Of a stretch of 64,000 nucleotides of DNA, positions 43,380 through 52,132 are shown piece by piece. The translations under genes were made by a program, and so were the position numbers. Location: contig NZ_PJIK01000001.1 of NCBI RefSeq assembly GCF_002929275.1, forward strand, positions 611,261 to 675,260. Direction: 5' to 3'. This DNA is from Arthrobacter sp. ZGTC131. GTDB lineage: Bacteria > Actinomycetota > Actinomycetes > Actinomycetales > Micrococcaceae. Under the pieces are notes generated by a model, which did not search any database, had not been told where the DNA came from, and saw nothing but the letters and a program-made list of their open reading frames with translations. Numbering within the stretch: the first letter of the stretch is position 1; each line of letters starts with the position of its first letter.

Positions 43380-44776
43380 GACGGCAGCTCCGTCAGCGAA
43401 TCACGACGCAGCACCACGAGCCAGCAGGCCATGATCGCGACCGCGCAGAACACGCCGGCGCTGGAGGCCATGATCCACAGCCCGGGCGTCTGGACGTCGA
43501 GGTTCTCGGCTCCGAACAGTGTGCCGATGGTTTTGGGCGAGAAGAGGAACACTACAGTGGATGCGCCCAGGATCCCTCCCATGACCCACCGCATCATCCG
43601 GTGGCGGCGGGGCGTCTCGCGCAGGGTCCAGGCGAAGGCCGGAAGCACCGCGGCCATCCAGACCCAGTGGTGGGACCAGGAGACCGGGCTGATCAGGAGC
43701 ATGGTGAGTGCGGTGGCGGAAATGGCCACCACCCTGCCGCCTTGCTCGCTCGCGGTCTTGATGACGGCCGCGCCCAGGCCCACAACCAGCAGGCTCAGGG
43801 CCAGCCAGGGGACGGTGACTCCGGCCTCGGGCACGCCGAAGTGCAGCAGCGCGCCTTTGATGGACAGGTTGTCCACGTAGCCGGCGCCGCCGATCCGGGA
43901 GGTGTCGGGCAGGATCTGGAGCCAGAACTGCAGGGACTCGGCCGGGCGCAGGAGCCAGCCGAGCAGCACCGTGGACGCGAAGCCGGCGGCCATGTTCAGC
44001 AGCCCGCGCCAGTCCTTGCGCATCAGGAAGTACAGGCCGAAGACCAGCGGCGTCAGCTTGATCCCGGCAGCGACGCCCACCAGGAAGCCGCTGCCCGGAA
44101 GTCCGTGGCGCCACTTCGGGTTGCCGGCCAGGAGGTCAGCCGCCATCAGGCCCAGGAGCAGGATGTTGATCTGGCCGAAAGCCAGCGTCTCCCGCCACGG
44201 GCCGAGATTCAGGATGGCCAGCAGCAGCACCACCGCGCCTATCCGGTTCCGCAGCGAACGCCCGGCGGTCGGGGCGAAGGTGCCGCGCCAGCTCGCCTTC
44301 GCGTTCCAGTGGCGCACTCCGCGCGCAGCCACCCAGGCGGCCACGGCCACTCCCGCGGCGTTGAACAGCAGCAGGGCCGTTGCCTGGGGCAGACGGGCGA
44401 GGAAGCCGAAGAGCAGGGCAGCGAACGGCGGGTAGGTGAAGGGCAGCTCCGGGCCGCCGGCCCAGGCGAGGGTCAGCCGGTAGAGCTCCGACGGGGACTG
44501 GCCAGCGTCGTTGACGACCTTGCCGCCGTGCCAGTAGACGCTGAAGTCCAGGCCCTTCTCGCCCCACGCGTCCAGCCGCGAGGAGATGAAAACGGCTGCG
44601 GCTGCCACAACCAGGAGCGTGATGAGTTCGGCTGAGACCGTTGCCGCCCAGGGCCTGCGCAGTAGCCCCGCGGCGCCTGCCGGTGAGGTTTCCCGGGCGC
44701 CGGCGGATGTGCCGTCCTGAGTCTGGGCCTCTTTTGATTGGGCCGTGTCTTTTGCTTGGGCATCAAGCAGTGCCAT
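43376..44776 (-). CDS. GT87-family membrane mannosyltransferase-like protein (copy A)
   Basis: This 466-residue polytopic protein (about 10 helices) resembles the DUF2029/GT87 family, which includes PimE, a polyprenyl-phosphomannose-dependent mannosyltransferase of actinobacterial envelopes. A luminal aspartate near D-F-S-V-Y-W fits the catalytic base, and the late S-P-V-S-W-S-H-H-W-V-W block is characteristic. It is a paralogue of the gene at 47021-48409. It probably modifies lipid-linked glycans at the outer face of the membrane. Confidence 0.85.
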   Translation of the reverse strand: MALLDAQAKDTAQSKEAQTQDGTSAGARETSPAGAAGLLRRPWAATVSAELITLLVVAAAAVFISSRLDAWGEKGLDFSVYWHGGKVVNDAGQSPSELYRLTLAWAGGPELPFTYPPFAALLFGFLARLPQATALLLFNAAGVAVAAWVAARGVRHWNAKASWRGTFAPTAGRSLRNRIGAVVLLLAILNLGPWRETLAFGQINILLLGLMAADLLAGNPKWRHGLPGSGFLVGVAAGIKLTPLVFGLYFLMRKDWRGLLNMAAGFASTVLLGWLLRPAESLQFWLQILPDTSRIGGAGYVDNLSIKGALLHFGVPEAGVTVPWLALSLLVVGLGAAVIKTASEQGGRVVAISATALTMLLISPVSWSHHWVWMAAVLPAFAWTLRETPRRHRMMRWVMGGILGASTVVFLFSPKTIGTLFGAENLDVQTPGLWIMASSAGVFCAVAIMACWLVVLRRDSLTELPS

Positions 44777-44915
44777 TCAGTGTCCCCCAGATGCGTGATC
44801 CTGCGTGGTGCGCCTCCGGGACGCGTGTCGCGTCATACCGCAGGACCCCGCGCCCGCACGGGCGCTGAGGCAATTCTACTGAAGCGCGGGGCGCCTTCCG
44901 GTCACCGACGCACGC

Positions 44916-46346
44916 TCACGCCGCGCCGGTTGCCACCGGTGTGTACTGCCTCGTCCCGGCGTCCTTGCGGATGGTGGCGCTGATCACCGCGGCGATGGTG
45001 CACATCGCCGCCGCGCCGAACCAGGCGTAGGTGTACTGGCCGGTGGCGTCGCGGATGGCTCCGGCAGCCAGCGCGGCTGCGGCGGCGCCAAGCTGATGCG
45101 CGGCGAATACCCAGCCAAACACCACGCTGCCGTCGGCGCCGAAGACCTGGCGGCAGATAGCGGCCGTAGGCGGCACGGTGGCCACCCAGTCGAGGCCGTA
45201 AATCACCACGAACACAATCATGCTGGGCTGGACCGTAGCGCTCAGCAGCAGCGGGAGCACCAACAGGCCGATCCCCCGGAACTGGTAGTAGACGGCCAGC
45301 AGGATCCTCGGGTTGTAGCGGTCCGTCAGCCAGCCGGAGGCGATGGTGCCCAGGATGTCGAAGATCCCGACGACGGCCAGCAATCCGGCCGCCGTGGTTT
45401 CCGGCATGCCGTGATCGTGCGCGGACGGGATGAAGTGGGTGCCGATCAGTCCGTTGGTGGTGGCGCCGCAGATCGCGAAGCCTGCGGCGAGCGCCCAGAA
45501 CGTGCGCACCCTGCTGGCGCGCCTGAGGACCTGCAGCGCACGGACGGCGGCGTTGCGGCTCGGTTCGTCGGCACTCGCGGCCCGCCCGGCGGCTACAGCA
45601 GCGGCGGCCGGGGTTTCCGCAGCCGCCGCGGCAGCCGAGGCGGACTCCGGCTCCGCGTTGCTGGCCGGCACCTCTGCGCCGTACGGCAACACCCCGACCT
45701 CGGCCGGCGAGTTCTTCAGGAATCTCAGCACCAGCGGGACCACAGCCAGCGCACCGGCGGCGATCAGCAGGGAGGCCTGCCGCCAGCCCGGATCCTGGGC
45801 CAGCATGGCGATGAACGGCAGGAAGACCAGCTGACCGGCCGCGCTGCCGGCCGTCAGGATGCCGATTACCAGGCCACGGCTCTTGGAAAACCACGTGTTG
45901 GCGATGGTCGCCGCAAAGACCAGGGCCATGGAGCCGGTTCCGAGCCCGATCAGCAGGCCCCAGGTGAGGAGGATCTGCCAGGACTCATTGACCAGCACCG
46001 TCAGGGCACTGCCGGCGCCGATCAGCACGAGGGCGACGGCGGTGACGGCACGGATGCCGAACCGTTCCATGAGGGCCGCTGCGAAGGGAGCCGTGAGGCC
46101 GAAGAGCACCAGGTTGATGCTGACGGCGGCGGAGAGCACGGTGGTGGACCAGCCGAACTCCTGCTGGAGCGGCACCATGAGCACGCCCGGCGCGGCACGG
46201 AAGCCTGCTGCGCCTACGAGCGCCAGGAACGCCACGGCAGCCACCATCCATGCGGGGTGCAGCCGGCGCTTCCGGGGATGCCCCGGCGGCGTCCCAGGCG
46301 GGGCGTCTTCTTCGTTGCGGGCGGCGGTCGCCTCGGGGCTGCTCAT
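44916..46346 (-). CDS. MFS transporter (monocarboxylate/oxalate-type), partner of HxlR regulator
   Basis: This 476-residue protein has 12 predicted helices, a central loop of about 35 Ala/Glu-rich residues and a G-F-R-A-A-P-G-V-L-M-V-P-L-Q-x-E-F-G-W segment typical of the OFA/MCT-like MFS group. I start it at the ATG at 46346, which overlaps the end of the HxlR gene by four bases; upstream frame is low-complexity. Coupling to a regulator suggests substrate-inducible export or uptake; substrate unknown. Confidence 0.87.
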   Translation of the reverse strand: MSSPEATAARNEEDAPPGTPPGHPRKRRLHPAWMVAAVAFLALVGAAGFRAAPGVLMVPLQQEFGWSTTVLSAAVSINLVLFGLTAPFAAALMERFGIRAVTAVALVLIGAGSALTVLVNESWQILLTWGLLIGLGTGSMALVFAATIANTWFSKSRGLVIGILTAGSAAGQLVFLPFIAMLAQDPGWRQASLLIAAGALAVVPLVLRFLKNSPAEVGVLPYGAEVPASNAEPESASAAAAAAETPAAAAVAAGRAASADEPSRNAAVRALQVLRRASRVRTFWALAAGFAICGATTNGLIGTHFIPSAHDHGMPETTAAGLLAVVGIFDILGTIASGWLTDRYNPRILLAVYYQFRGIGLLVLPLLLSATVQPSMIVFVVIYGLDWVATVPPTAAICRQVFGADGSVVFGWVFAAHQLGAAAAALAAGAIRDATGQYTYAWFGAAAMCTIAAVISATIRKDAGTRQYTPVATGAA

Positions 46347-46915
46347 GCGGCTGTTCCTCTGTGTCCGGTTCCTTTGTGTCCGGTTGCGTCCGTGGGGTCC
46401 GTGTCTGATGGCCGGAGTCCTGGGTGTTCGCGGGCGGTTGCCAGCGGCACAGGATCTTCGGTGCGGGTCAGGCTGTGCCAGCTGGTGTTCTCCGCCGTGA
46501 GCCGCCCGCCGCATTCCGTGCAGGTGTCCGCGGAACCGGTCCGCTGCCCGCAGGACGAATGGATGACGTACATGTGGGCCTGGCCCGATGGCGCGGGGAG
46601 GTGCTTTTCGGACCAGATCACGACGGCGTTGAGCACCGGCAGGGCGTCCTCGCCTTTTGCGGTGAGCACGTACTCCTGGCGGGTGCGGCCGCCGTCATCA
46701 TACGGTTCCTTGGCCAGCAGCCCGGACTCCACCAGCGCGGCGAGCCGCCGGGTGAGGACCGAGTCCGCCACCTGGAGGCGCGCCTTCATGGCGTCGAAGC
46801 GGCCGTTGCCGAAGAACACCTCCCTGAGCACCAGCATTCCCCAGGGGTCGCCGAAGATATCCAGGCCGCGGGCCATGCTGCAGTTGCGCTGGGACCAGTC
46901 AGAGCGGAGTGCCAT
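46343..46915 (-). CDS. HxlR-family transcriptional regulator with C-terminal extension
   Basis: This 190-residue protein has an N-terminal HxlR winged helix (C-S-M-A-R-G-L-D-I-F-G-D-P-W, then R-R-L-A-A-L-V-E-S-G-L-L) over about 100 residues. After it comes a cysteine-bearing stretch (C-G-Q...C-T-E-C-G) that may be a small zinc ribbon, and a disordered tail with short G-H-K-G-T/G-H-R-G-T repeats. The conserved early cysteine may sense thiols or aldehydes. The ATG is six bases after TAGCCT (leaderless). It overlaps and probably controls the MFS gene. Confidence 0.88.
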   Translation of the reverse strand: MALRSDWSQRNCSMARGLDIFGDPWGMLVLREVFFGNGRFDAMKARLQVADSVLTRRLAALVESGLLAKEPYDDGGRTRQEYVLTAKGEDALPVLNAVVIWSEKHLPAPSGQAHMYVIHSSCGQRTGSADTCTECGGRLTAENTSWHSLTRTEDPVPLATAREHPGLRPSDTDPTDATGHKGTGHRGTAA

Positions 46916-46932
46916 ACCGCGAGGCTACCTGA

Positions 46933-46947
46933 CTCTCTTGAAGAAAG
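46933..46947. promoter_or_regulatory. Candidate HxlR operator
   Basis: CTCTCTTGAAGAAAG is a 15-base near-palindrome (seven-base arms, one mismatch). It lies about ten bases upstream of the TAGCCT -10 box of the HxlR gene, within the promoter, a position suited to autorepression. Confidence 0.5.
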
Positions 46948-47020
46948 CCAGGCTCCGGGCGGGGTCGCACTGCGGCCCAGGGCGCGAGGACCCGGCTGCC
47001 AGGTGCGCCTCCCGGGACGT

Positions 47021-48409
47021 CTAGGGCCCCTGGCGCAGCGCGGTCCGGGACGGCCGGTACGCGGCGGCCCAGTATCCCAGCAGTGCCATGCCGCACAGCA
47101 CGCCCAGGCTCGACGCCATGAGCGGCCACTGCGTCTGCGGATTCACGCCCCACACCTCGGCTCCGGCCATCATGGCAAGGTCCTTGGGCGTGAAGTAGAA
47201 GGCCACGGCACAGGCGGCCACCACCAGCCAGCCGACAAGCCGCATAATGCCAGTCCTTGACGGTACACGGTGCATGGCAAACGCCATGGACGGCAGGGCC
47301 ACCGCCATCCATACCCAGTGGTGGGACCAGGACACCGGGCTGATCAGGAGCATGAGCACCGCCGTCGCGGACACGGCCACGAAGTTTTCGTCAACGGCCA
47401 CTGCCCACTTGATGATGAGGGCGGCCAGAGCCACCAGCGCAAGCGAGGCAACGAGCCACAGCAGGCTGGTGAATCCGGAGTCCGGCAGGCCAAGGTGCAT
47501 CAGCAGGCCCTTCAGGGACAGGTTGTCCACGTATCCGGGATCGCCGATGCGGCCGGTGTCCGGCAGGATTTTTGTCCAGAAGGTGACCGAGGCGTTGGGC
47601 AGCGCGGCCCAGGCCACGGCGATGGACCCCGCGAATCCGGCGGCCATCCAGGCCAGGGCCTTGAAGTCGCGCCGCACCAGGAAGTAGAGGCCGAACGCCA
47701 GCGGTGTCAGCTTGATTCCCGCGGCGATTCCGATCAGCAGGCCGGCGGGCCACCGGATTTCGCCGGCACGGGATTTACCGTGCAGCGCGAAGTCGGCAAG
47801 GATCAGGCCCATGAGGATGATGTTGATCTGTCCGAAGACGAAGGTGTCGCGCCACGGGCCGAGCAGCACGATCGCCCCGGTCCCGGCGAGTGCCACGGCC
47901 CGGAAGCGCCAGTCGGCGAACGCTTCACGCCAGCGGCCCAGGCCGAAGAAGTGCCGCGTGAGCCAGGCGGACACCACGGCAGCGCCTCCGAGCGCCGCGC
48001 CGATGAAGAGCACGCCGCTCTGGCTGAAGCTCAGGGTTGCCAGCCCGGCGAACAGGAGCGCGGCGAACGGCGGGTAGGTGAACGGCAGCCCGTCCCGTGG
48101 GGCGTACAGCTCGTTCACGCCGGTTTCGCCGGTCTGCAGCACCTTGGTGCCGCCGTAGTAGTAGACCTCGAAGTCGTACATCATGGGGGCGTACCCGGCA
48201 TACAGCACCATCAGGGCCGCGACGACGGCGAGCGCGCCGGCCGCCGTTGCCAGCCAGCCGCGCGCGGCAGCCCACACCGGGGCCAGGCCCTCGCTCCGGC
48301 CAGCGGTCCGCGCAGCGGTTTGCCCGGCCGTGCCTGTCTCTTCAGTATCCGGCTCGGGGCCGGCGTGCCCTGTCGCGTTTTCCGGGGCACGGGTCCGAGG
48401 CGCAGCCAT
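47021..48409 (-). CDS. GT87-family membrane mannosyltransferase-like protein (copy B)
   Basis: This 462-residue paralogue of the gene at 43376-44776 shares Y-V-D-N-L-S-L/I-K-G, L-L-I-S-P-V-S-W-S-H-H-W-V-W and the overall helix layout. An approximately 45-residue Thr/Ala-rich N-terminus precedes about 10 helices; D-F-E-V-Y-Y-Y-G-G holds the candidate catalytic aspartate. It starts exactly at the stop of the cystathionine gamma-synthase gene (TAATG), so the transcription unit is CBS, CGS, then this gene. The link between sulfur amino acids and a glycosyltransferase is probably incidental. Confidence 0.85.
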   Translation of the reverse strand: MAAPRTRAPENATGHAGPEPDTEETGTAGQTAARTAGRSEGLAPVWAAARGWLATAAGALAVVAALMVLYAGYAPMMYDFEVYYYGGTKVLQTGETGVNELYAPRDGLPFTYPPFAALLFAGLATLSFSQSGVLFIGAALGGAAVVSAWLTRHFFGLGRWREAFADWRFRAVALAGTGAIVLLGPWRDTFVFGQINIILMGLILADFALHGKSRAGEIRWPAGLLIGIAAGIKLTPLAFGLYFLVRRDFKALAWMAAGFAGSIAVAWAALPNASVTFWTKILPDTGRIGDPGYVDNLSLKGLLMHLGLPDSGFTSLLWLVASLALVALAALIIKWAVAVDENFVAVSATAVLMLLISPVSWSHHWVWMAVALPSMAFAMHRVPSRTGIMRLVGWLVVAACAVAFYFTPKDLAMMAGAEVWGVNPQTQWPLMASSLGVLCGMALLGYWAAAYRPSRTALRQGP

Positions 48410-49572
48410 TACTGGATGAACGTGAAGGCGTGCTCGAGGTCCGCGATGAGGTCCTCAACGTCCTCGATGCCGCAGGACAGCCGGATGAGGTTGACCGGGA
48501 CGGCCAGTTCGGTGCCCTTCACGGAGGCGTGCGTCATCTCAGACGGGTAGTTCATGAGTGACTCGATGCCGCCCAGCGACTCCGCGAGCGTGAAGACGGA
48601 GGTGGATTCGGCCACCCTCCGCGCCGCAGCTTCGCCGCCCTTGAACTGCACCGAAATCATGCCGCCGAACTTCTTCATCTGCTTCCGGGCAAGGTCGTGG
48701 CCGGGGTGCGAGGGCAGGCCCGGGTACAGCACGGCCTCCACCTCGGGGCGTTCCAGCAGCCATTCCGCCACGGCCTGGGCGTTGTCGCTGTGGCGGTCCA
48801 TGCGGACCCCCAGCGTCTTGAGGCCGCGGGTGGTGAGGAAGGCATCCATCGGCCCGGACACGGCGCCCACGGCGAACTGCACGAAGCCGATCTTCTCGGC
48901 GAGTTCGGCGTCCTTGACCACGATCGCGCCGCCCACCACGTCGGAGTGGCCGCCGATGTACTTGGTGGTGGAATGGACCACGACGTCGGCACCCAGGGCG
49001 AGCGGGGTCTGCAGGTAAGGCGACGCGAAGGTGTTGTCCACGATCAGGAGGGCACCGGCGTCGTGCGCCACCTTGGCGAGGGCCTCGATGTCGGTGATCT
49101 TCATCATCGGGTTGGACGGGGTCTCCACCCACACGAAACGGGTTTTGTTCGCGGCCACCGCAGCGGCGACGGCGTCGAGGTCGGACATGTCCACGGGGGT
49201 GTTGCCGATCCCCCAGTCCCCGAGCACGCGGCTGATCAGGCGGTAAGTGCCGCCGTAGGCGTCGTTGCCGAGGACGATGTGGTCCCCAGGCCGGGTCAGG
49301 GCGCGGATCAGCGAGTCCTCGGCCGCCAGTCCGGAGCTGAAGGAGTAGGCGTGCGTGCCGCCCTCAAGTGCCGCGAGCTGTTCCTGTAGGGCATCGCGGG
49401 TGGGGTTGCCGCCGCGGCCGTACTCGTAGCCGTCGCGCAGGCCGCCGATGCCGTCCTGGGCGTACGTGGAACTGAAGTGCAGCGGCGGCACCACGGCGCC
49501 GGTGCGGGGCTCGAAGGCCTGGCCGGCGTGGACGGCGCGGGTATTGAATCCTTGGTTTTCAGAAACAGACAT
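48409..49572 (-). CDS. metB: Cystathionine gamma-synthase / gamma-lyase
   Basis: This 387-residue PLP enzyme of the Cys/Met metabolism family has the cofactor lysine Lys204 in S-T-T-K-Y-I-G-G and the Y-x-R motif in Y-E-Y-G-R-G-G-N-P-T. The family includes gamma-synthases and gamma-lyases that sequence alone cannot separate. The cystathionine beta-synthase gene 14 bases upstream suggests a gamma-lyase role in homocysteine-to-cysteine conversion, though metB is the usual name in actinobacteria. Confidence 0.88.
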   Translation of the reverse strand: MSVSENQGFNTRAVHAGQAFEPRTGAVVPPLHFSSTYAQDGIGGLRDGYEYGRGGNPTRDALQEQLAALEGGTHAYSFSSGLAAEDSLIRALTRPGDHIVLGNDAYGGTYRLISRVLGDWGIGNTPVDMSDLDAVAAAVAANKTRFVWVETPSNPMMKITDIEALAKVAHDAGALLIVDNTFASPYLQTPLALGADVVVHSTTKYIGGHSDVVGGAIVVKDAELAEKIGFVQFAVGAVSGPMDAFLTTRGLKTLGVRMDRHSDNAQAVAEWLLERPEVEAVLYPGLPSHPGHDLARKQMKKFGGMISVQFKGGEAAARRVAESTSVFTLAESLGGIESLMNYPSEMTHASVKGTELAVPVNLIRLSCGIEDVEDLIADLEHAFTFIQ

Positions 49573-49585
49573 GGAGCTCCTTGGA

Positions 49586-50971
49586 TTAGTTGCTGAGGTA
49601 TGCCAGGAGGTCGTGGCGGGTCAGGATGCCGATGGGGGCGCCAACGAAGGTCACCATCACGGTGTCGACGTCGGACAGAAGCTCTCGGGCAGCCGAGATG
49701 GTCTCCAGCGAGCCCATCACGGGAAGCCGCTCCCCCATGTGCTCGGAGATCTTGTCCGTCAGCTTCGCCTCGCCGCGGAACAGCTTGGCCGTCAGGGTGC
49801 GCTCATCGACGGCACCCAGGACCTCGCCCATCACCACGGGCGGTTCCTGGGACAGCACTGGGATGTGGCTGACGCCGTACTCGTTCATGATGTTGATGAC
49901 ATCGCGGACGGTCTCGTTGGGGTGGATGTGGACCAGGTCCGGCAGTTCGCCCGTCTTGGACTTGATGACCTCGCCCACGGACGTCTCCTCACCGCCGGAG
50001 AGGAAGCCGTACGAGCGCATCCACTGGTCGTTGAAGATCTTGGCGAGGTAGCCGCGGCCCGAGTCCGGCAGGATGACCACGACGACGGCGTCTTCGGGCA
50101 GGTCGCGGGCAGTCTGGAGCGCGGCAACGACTGCCATGCCGGAGGAGCCGCCCACCAGCAGGCCCTCCTCGCGGGCCAGCCGACGTGTCATGGCGAAGGA
50201 ATCGGCGTCAGTGACGGCGATGACCTGGTCCGGAACGGATTTGTCGTAGTTGGCGGGCCACATGTCCTCGCCCACGCCTTCGACAAAGTACGGGCGCCCG
50301 GTGCCGCCCGAGTAGACAGAGCCTTCGGGGTCCGCCCCGATGATCCTGACCCGGCCGCCGTCGGACTCCGGACGGTTCGCGGAGACTTCCTTGAGGTACC
50401 GCCCGGTGCCAGTGATGGTGCCGCCGGTGCCGGCGCCGATGACGCAGTGCGTGACCTTGCCGTCGGTGTCCCGCCAGATCTCGGGTCCGGTGGATTCGTA
50501 GTGGCTGAGCGGCGCGGCGGGGTTGGAGAACTGGTCCGGCTTGTAGGCACCGGGAATCTCGGTGACCAGGCGGTCCGAGACGCCGTAGTAGCTCTGCGGA
50601 CTGTCAGGGGCGACGGCGGTGGGGGTCACCACCACTTCGGCGCCGTAGGCCTGAAGCACGGCGCGCTTGTCCTCGCCCACCTTGTCCGGCACAACGAAGA
50701 TGCACTTGTAGCCTTTTTGCTGGGCCACGAGGGCCAGGCCGACGCCGGTATTCCCGGACGTGGGCTCGATGATGGTCCCGCCGGGCTTGAGCTTGCCGTC
50801 ACGCTCGGCTTCCTCGATCATCTTGGCCGCGATGCGGTCCTTGATGGAACCGCCGGGGTTCACATATTCCAGCTTCACGAGGACGGTGGCTTTGATGCCG
50901 TCGGTGACGTGGTTGAGCTTGATCAGCGGGGTGTTGCCGATAAGGTCCAGGACGGACTGGGCGTACTTCAT
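49586..50971 (-). CDS. cbs: Cystathionine beta-synthase with C-terminal CBS domains
   Basis: This 461-residue enzyme condenses serine and homocysteine to cystathionine. The PLP lysine is Lys44 in P-G-G-S-I-K-D-R, and the substrate loop T-S-G-N-T-G-V-G follows near residue 72. Residues about 340-461 form a pair of CBS domains, regulatory modules that bind adenosyl ligands in related enzymes. The ATG is seven bases after TAAGTT, so it is probably leaderless. It forms the start of the reverse transsulfuration operon with the gamma-synthase/lyase. Confidence 0.93.
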   Translation of the reverse strand: MKYAQSVLDLIGNTPLIKLNHVTDGIKATVLVKLEYVNPGGSIKDRIAAKMIEEAERDGKLKPGGTIIEPTSGNTGVGLALVAQQKGYKCIFVVPDKVGEDKRAVLQAYGAEVVVTPTAVAPDSPQSYYGVSDRLVTEIPGAYKPDQFSNPAAPLSHYESTGPEIWRDTDGKVTHCVIGAGTGGTITGTGRYLKEVSANRPESDGGRVRIIGADPEGSVYSGGTGRPYFVEGVGEDMWPANYDKSVPDQVIAVTDADSFAMTRRLAREEGLLVGGSSGMAVVAALQTARDLPEDAVVVVILPDSGRGYLAKIFNDQWMRSYGFLSGGEETSVGEVIKSKTGELPDLVHIHPNETVRDVINIMNEYGVSHIPVLSQEPPVVMGEVLGAVDERTLTAKLFRGEAKLTDKISEHMGERLPVMGSLETISAARELLSDVDTVMVTFVGAPIGILTRHDLLAYLSN

Positions 50972-51116
50972 GGGTACAAACTTACCGTCTTGGCCGGCAG
51001 GGGCGTTTCAGGCGGCGCGGCACCAGCCAGCGCGGCGCGGACACTAGCCAAGGCGCAGCAGGCACGGCAAGCTTGCTACCGACCGTTCACCAGATTCGCC
51101 GAAAGGAACCCCTGCC

Positions 51117-51548
51117 ATGGACTGGACCCTCGAAGTGGTGGTGCTCCCGGTGAGCGACATCGGCCGCGCCGTCGAGTTCTACCGCGACAAGGTGGGCTTC
51201 AACCTTGACCATGACACCAAGAACGAGCACATGCATGTGGTCCAGCTGACGCCGCCGGGCTCGGGTTGTTCGATTGTCATGGGCGACCTCCCCGCGCAGA
51301 ACGAGATGGCGCCGGGCTCCATGCGCGGGCTGCAGCTGGTGGTGCCGGACGCCGCGGCGGCGCGCGACGAACTCCTCAGCCGCGGCGTGGGGGCCAGCGA
51401 AATAACCGTCTTTGATGAGCGCGACGGCGGCACCTTCTTCGGTTTCAGCGATCCCGACGGCAACACGTGGGCCGTGCAGGAACTGAAGATCCGCGCCCAG
51501 AAGCCGCTGATCCCGGTGGAGGCCCGCGACCGATTCGGCGAGGAGTAG
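51117..51548 (+). CDS. VOC-family (glyoxalase/dioxygenase fold) protein
   Basis: This 143-residue single VOC module opens with L-E-V-V-V-L-P-V-S-D-I-G-R-A-V-E-F-Y and closes with F-S-D-P-D-G-N-T-W-A-V-Q-E, where the glutamate is a usual metal ligand. A GAAAGGAA ribosome site precedes the ATG. Function not assigned; members include glyoxalases and antibiotic-binding proteins. Confidence 0.88.
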   Translation: MDWTLEVVVLPVSDIGRAVEFYRDKVGFNLDHDTKNEHMHVVQLTPPGSGCSIVMGDLPAQNEMAPGSMRGLQLVVPDAAAARDELLSRGVGASEITVFDERDGGTFFGFSDPDGNTWAVQELKIRAQKPLIPVEARDRFGEE

Positions 51549-51563
51549 CGGCCGGCCGTTCCG

Positions 51564-51980
51564 CTAGACGGCCGTTCCTCCGGTCTCTCCCGTTTCTCCG
51601 GCGGGCAGGTTCTCCCAGAGCCCCATGACGTTGCCCTCGGTGTCCCTGAAGTAGGCGTAGAAGCCCATGCCCGGAATGGCGTCCTTCGGCTTGACGGTGG
51701 AGCCGCCGAGCTGCTCGACCGTCCGCAAGGTGGCATCGATGTCCTCGACGTCCACCGTGATCACAGGCGTGGTCAGATCGGCTTCCCTGGCCATCATGCC
51801 GCCGTTAATGGCGCCGGGCTCCGTCGGCCGGCCGGTCTGTTCATCCATGGGGGTGGTGATCACCACGTTGTAATCCATCTCCGGCATAGGATCGATCCGC
51901 CAGCCGAGGGCCTGGCTGTAGAAGTTTCTGGCTCGGTCCTGATCGTCCGCGGGGATTTCGAAATGCACGACTCCACCCAT
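51564..51980 (-). CDS. VOC-family protein
   Basis: These 138 residues begin at the ATG at 51980 (an upstream frame extends but lacks similarity). V-H-F-E-I-P-A-D-D-Q-D-R-A-R-N-F-Y and a late F-R-D-T-E-G-N-V-M-G-L-W-E identify a VOC module. It is convergent with another VOC gene only 15 bases away, but the two are clearly different in sequence. Function unknown. Confidence 0.88.
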   Translation of the reverse strand: MGGVVHFEIPADDQDRARNFYSQALGWRIDPMPEMDYNVVITTPMDEQTGRPTEPGAINGGMMAREADLTTPVITVDVEDIDATLRTVEQLGGSTVKPKDAIPGMGFYAYFRDTEGNVMGLWENLPAGETGETGGTAV

Positions 51981-52132
51981 TGCACTCACCTGACAGTTCG
52001 AAGGGGCGACGCGGGGCCCCGCGCCACACCTGGGATTGTAGTCCTCCGCGCCGCACGGGTTAAGGGCTGATTCCAAGGTCTCCCGGACAGGCAGTTGACT
52101 GCAGTGTCAGCGGTCCGTGGGACGATGAATCC

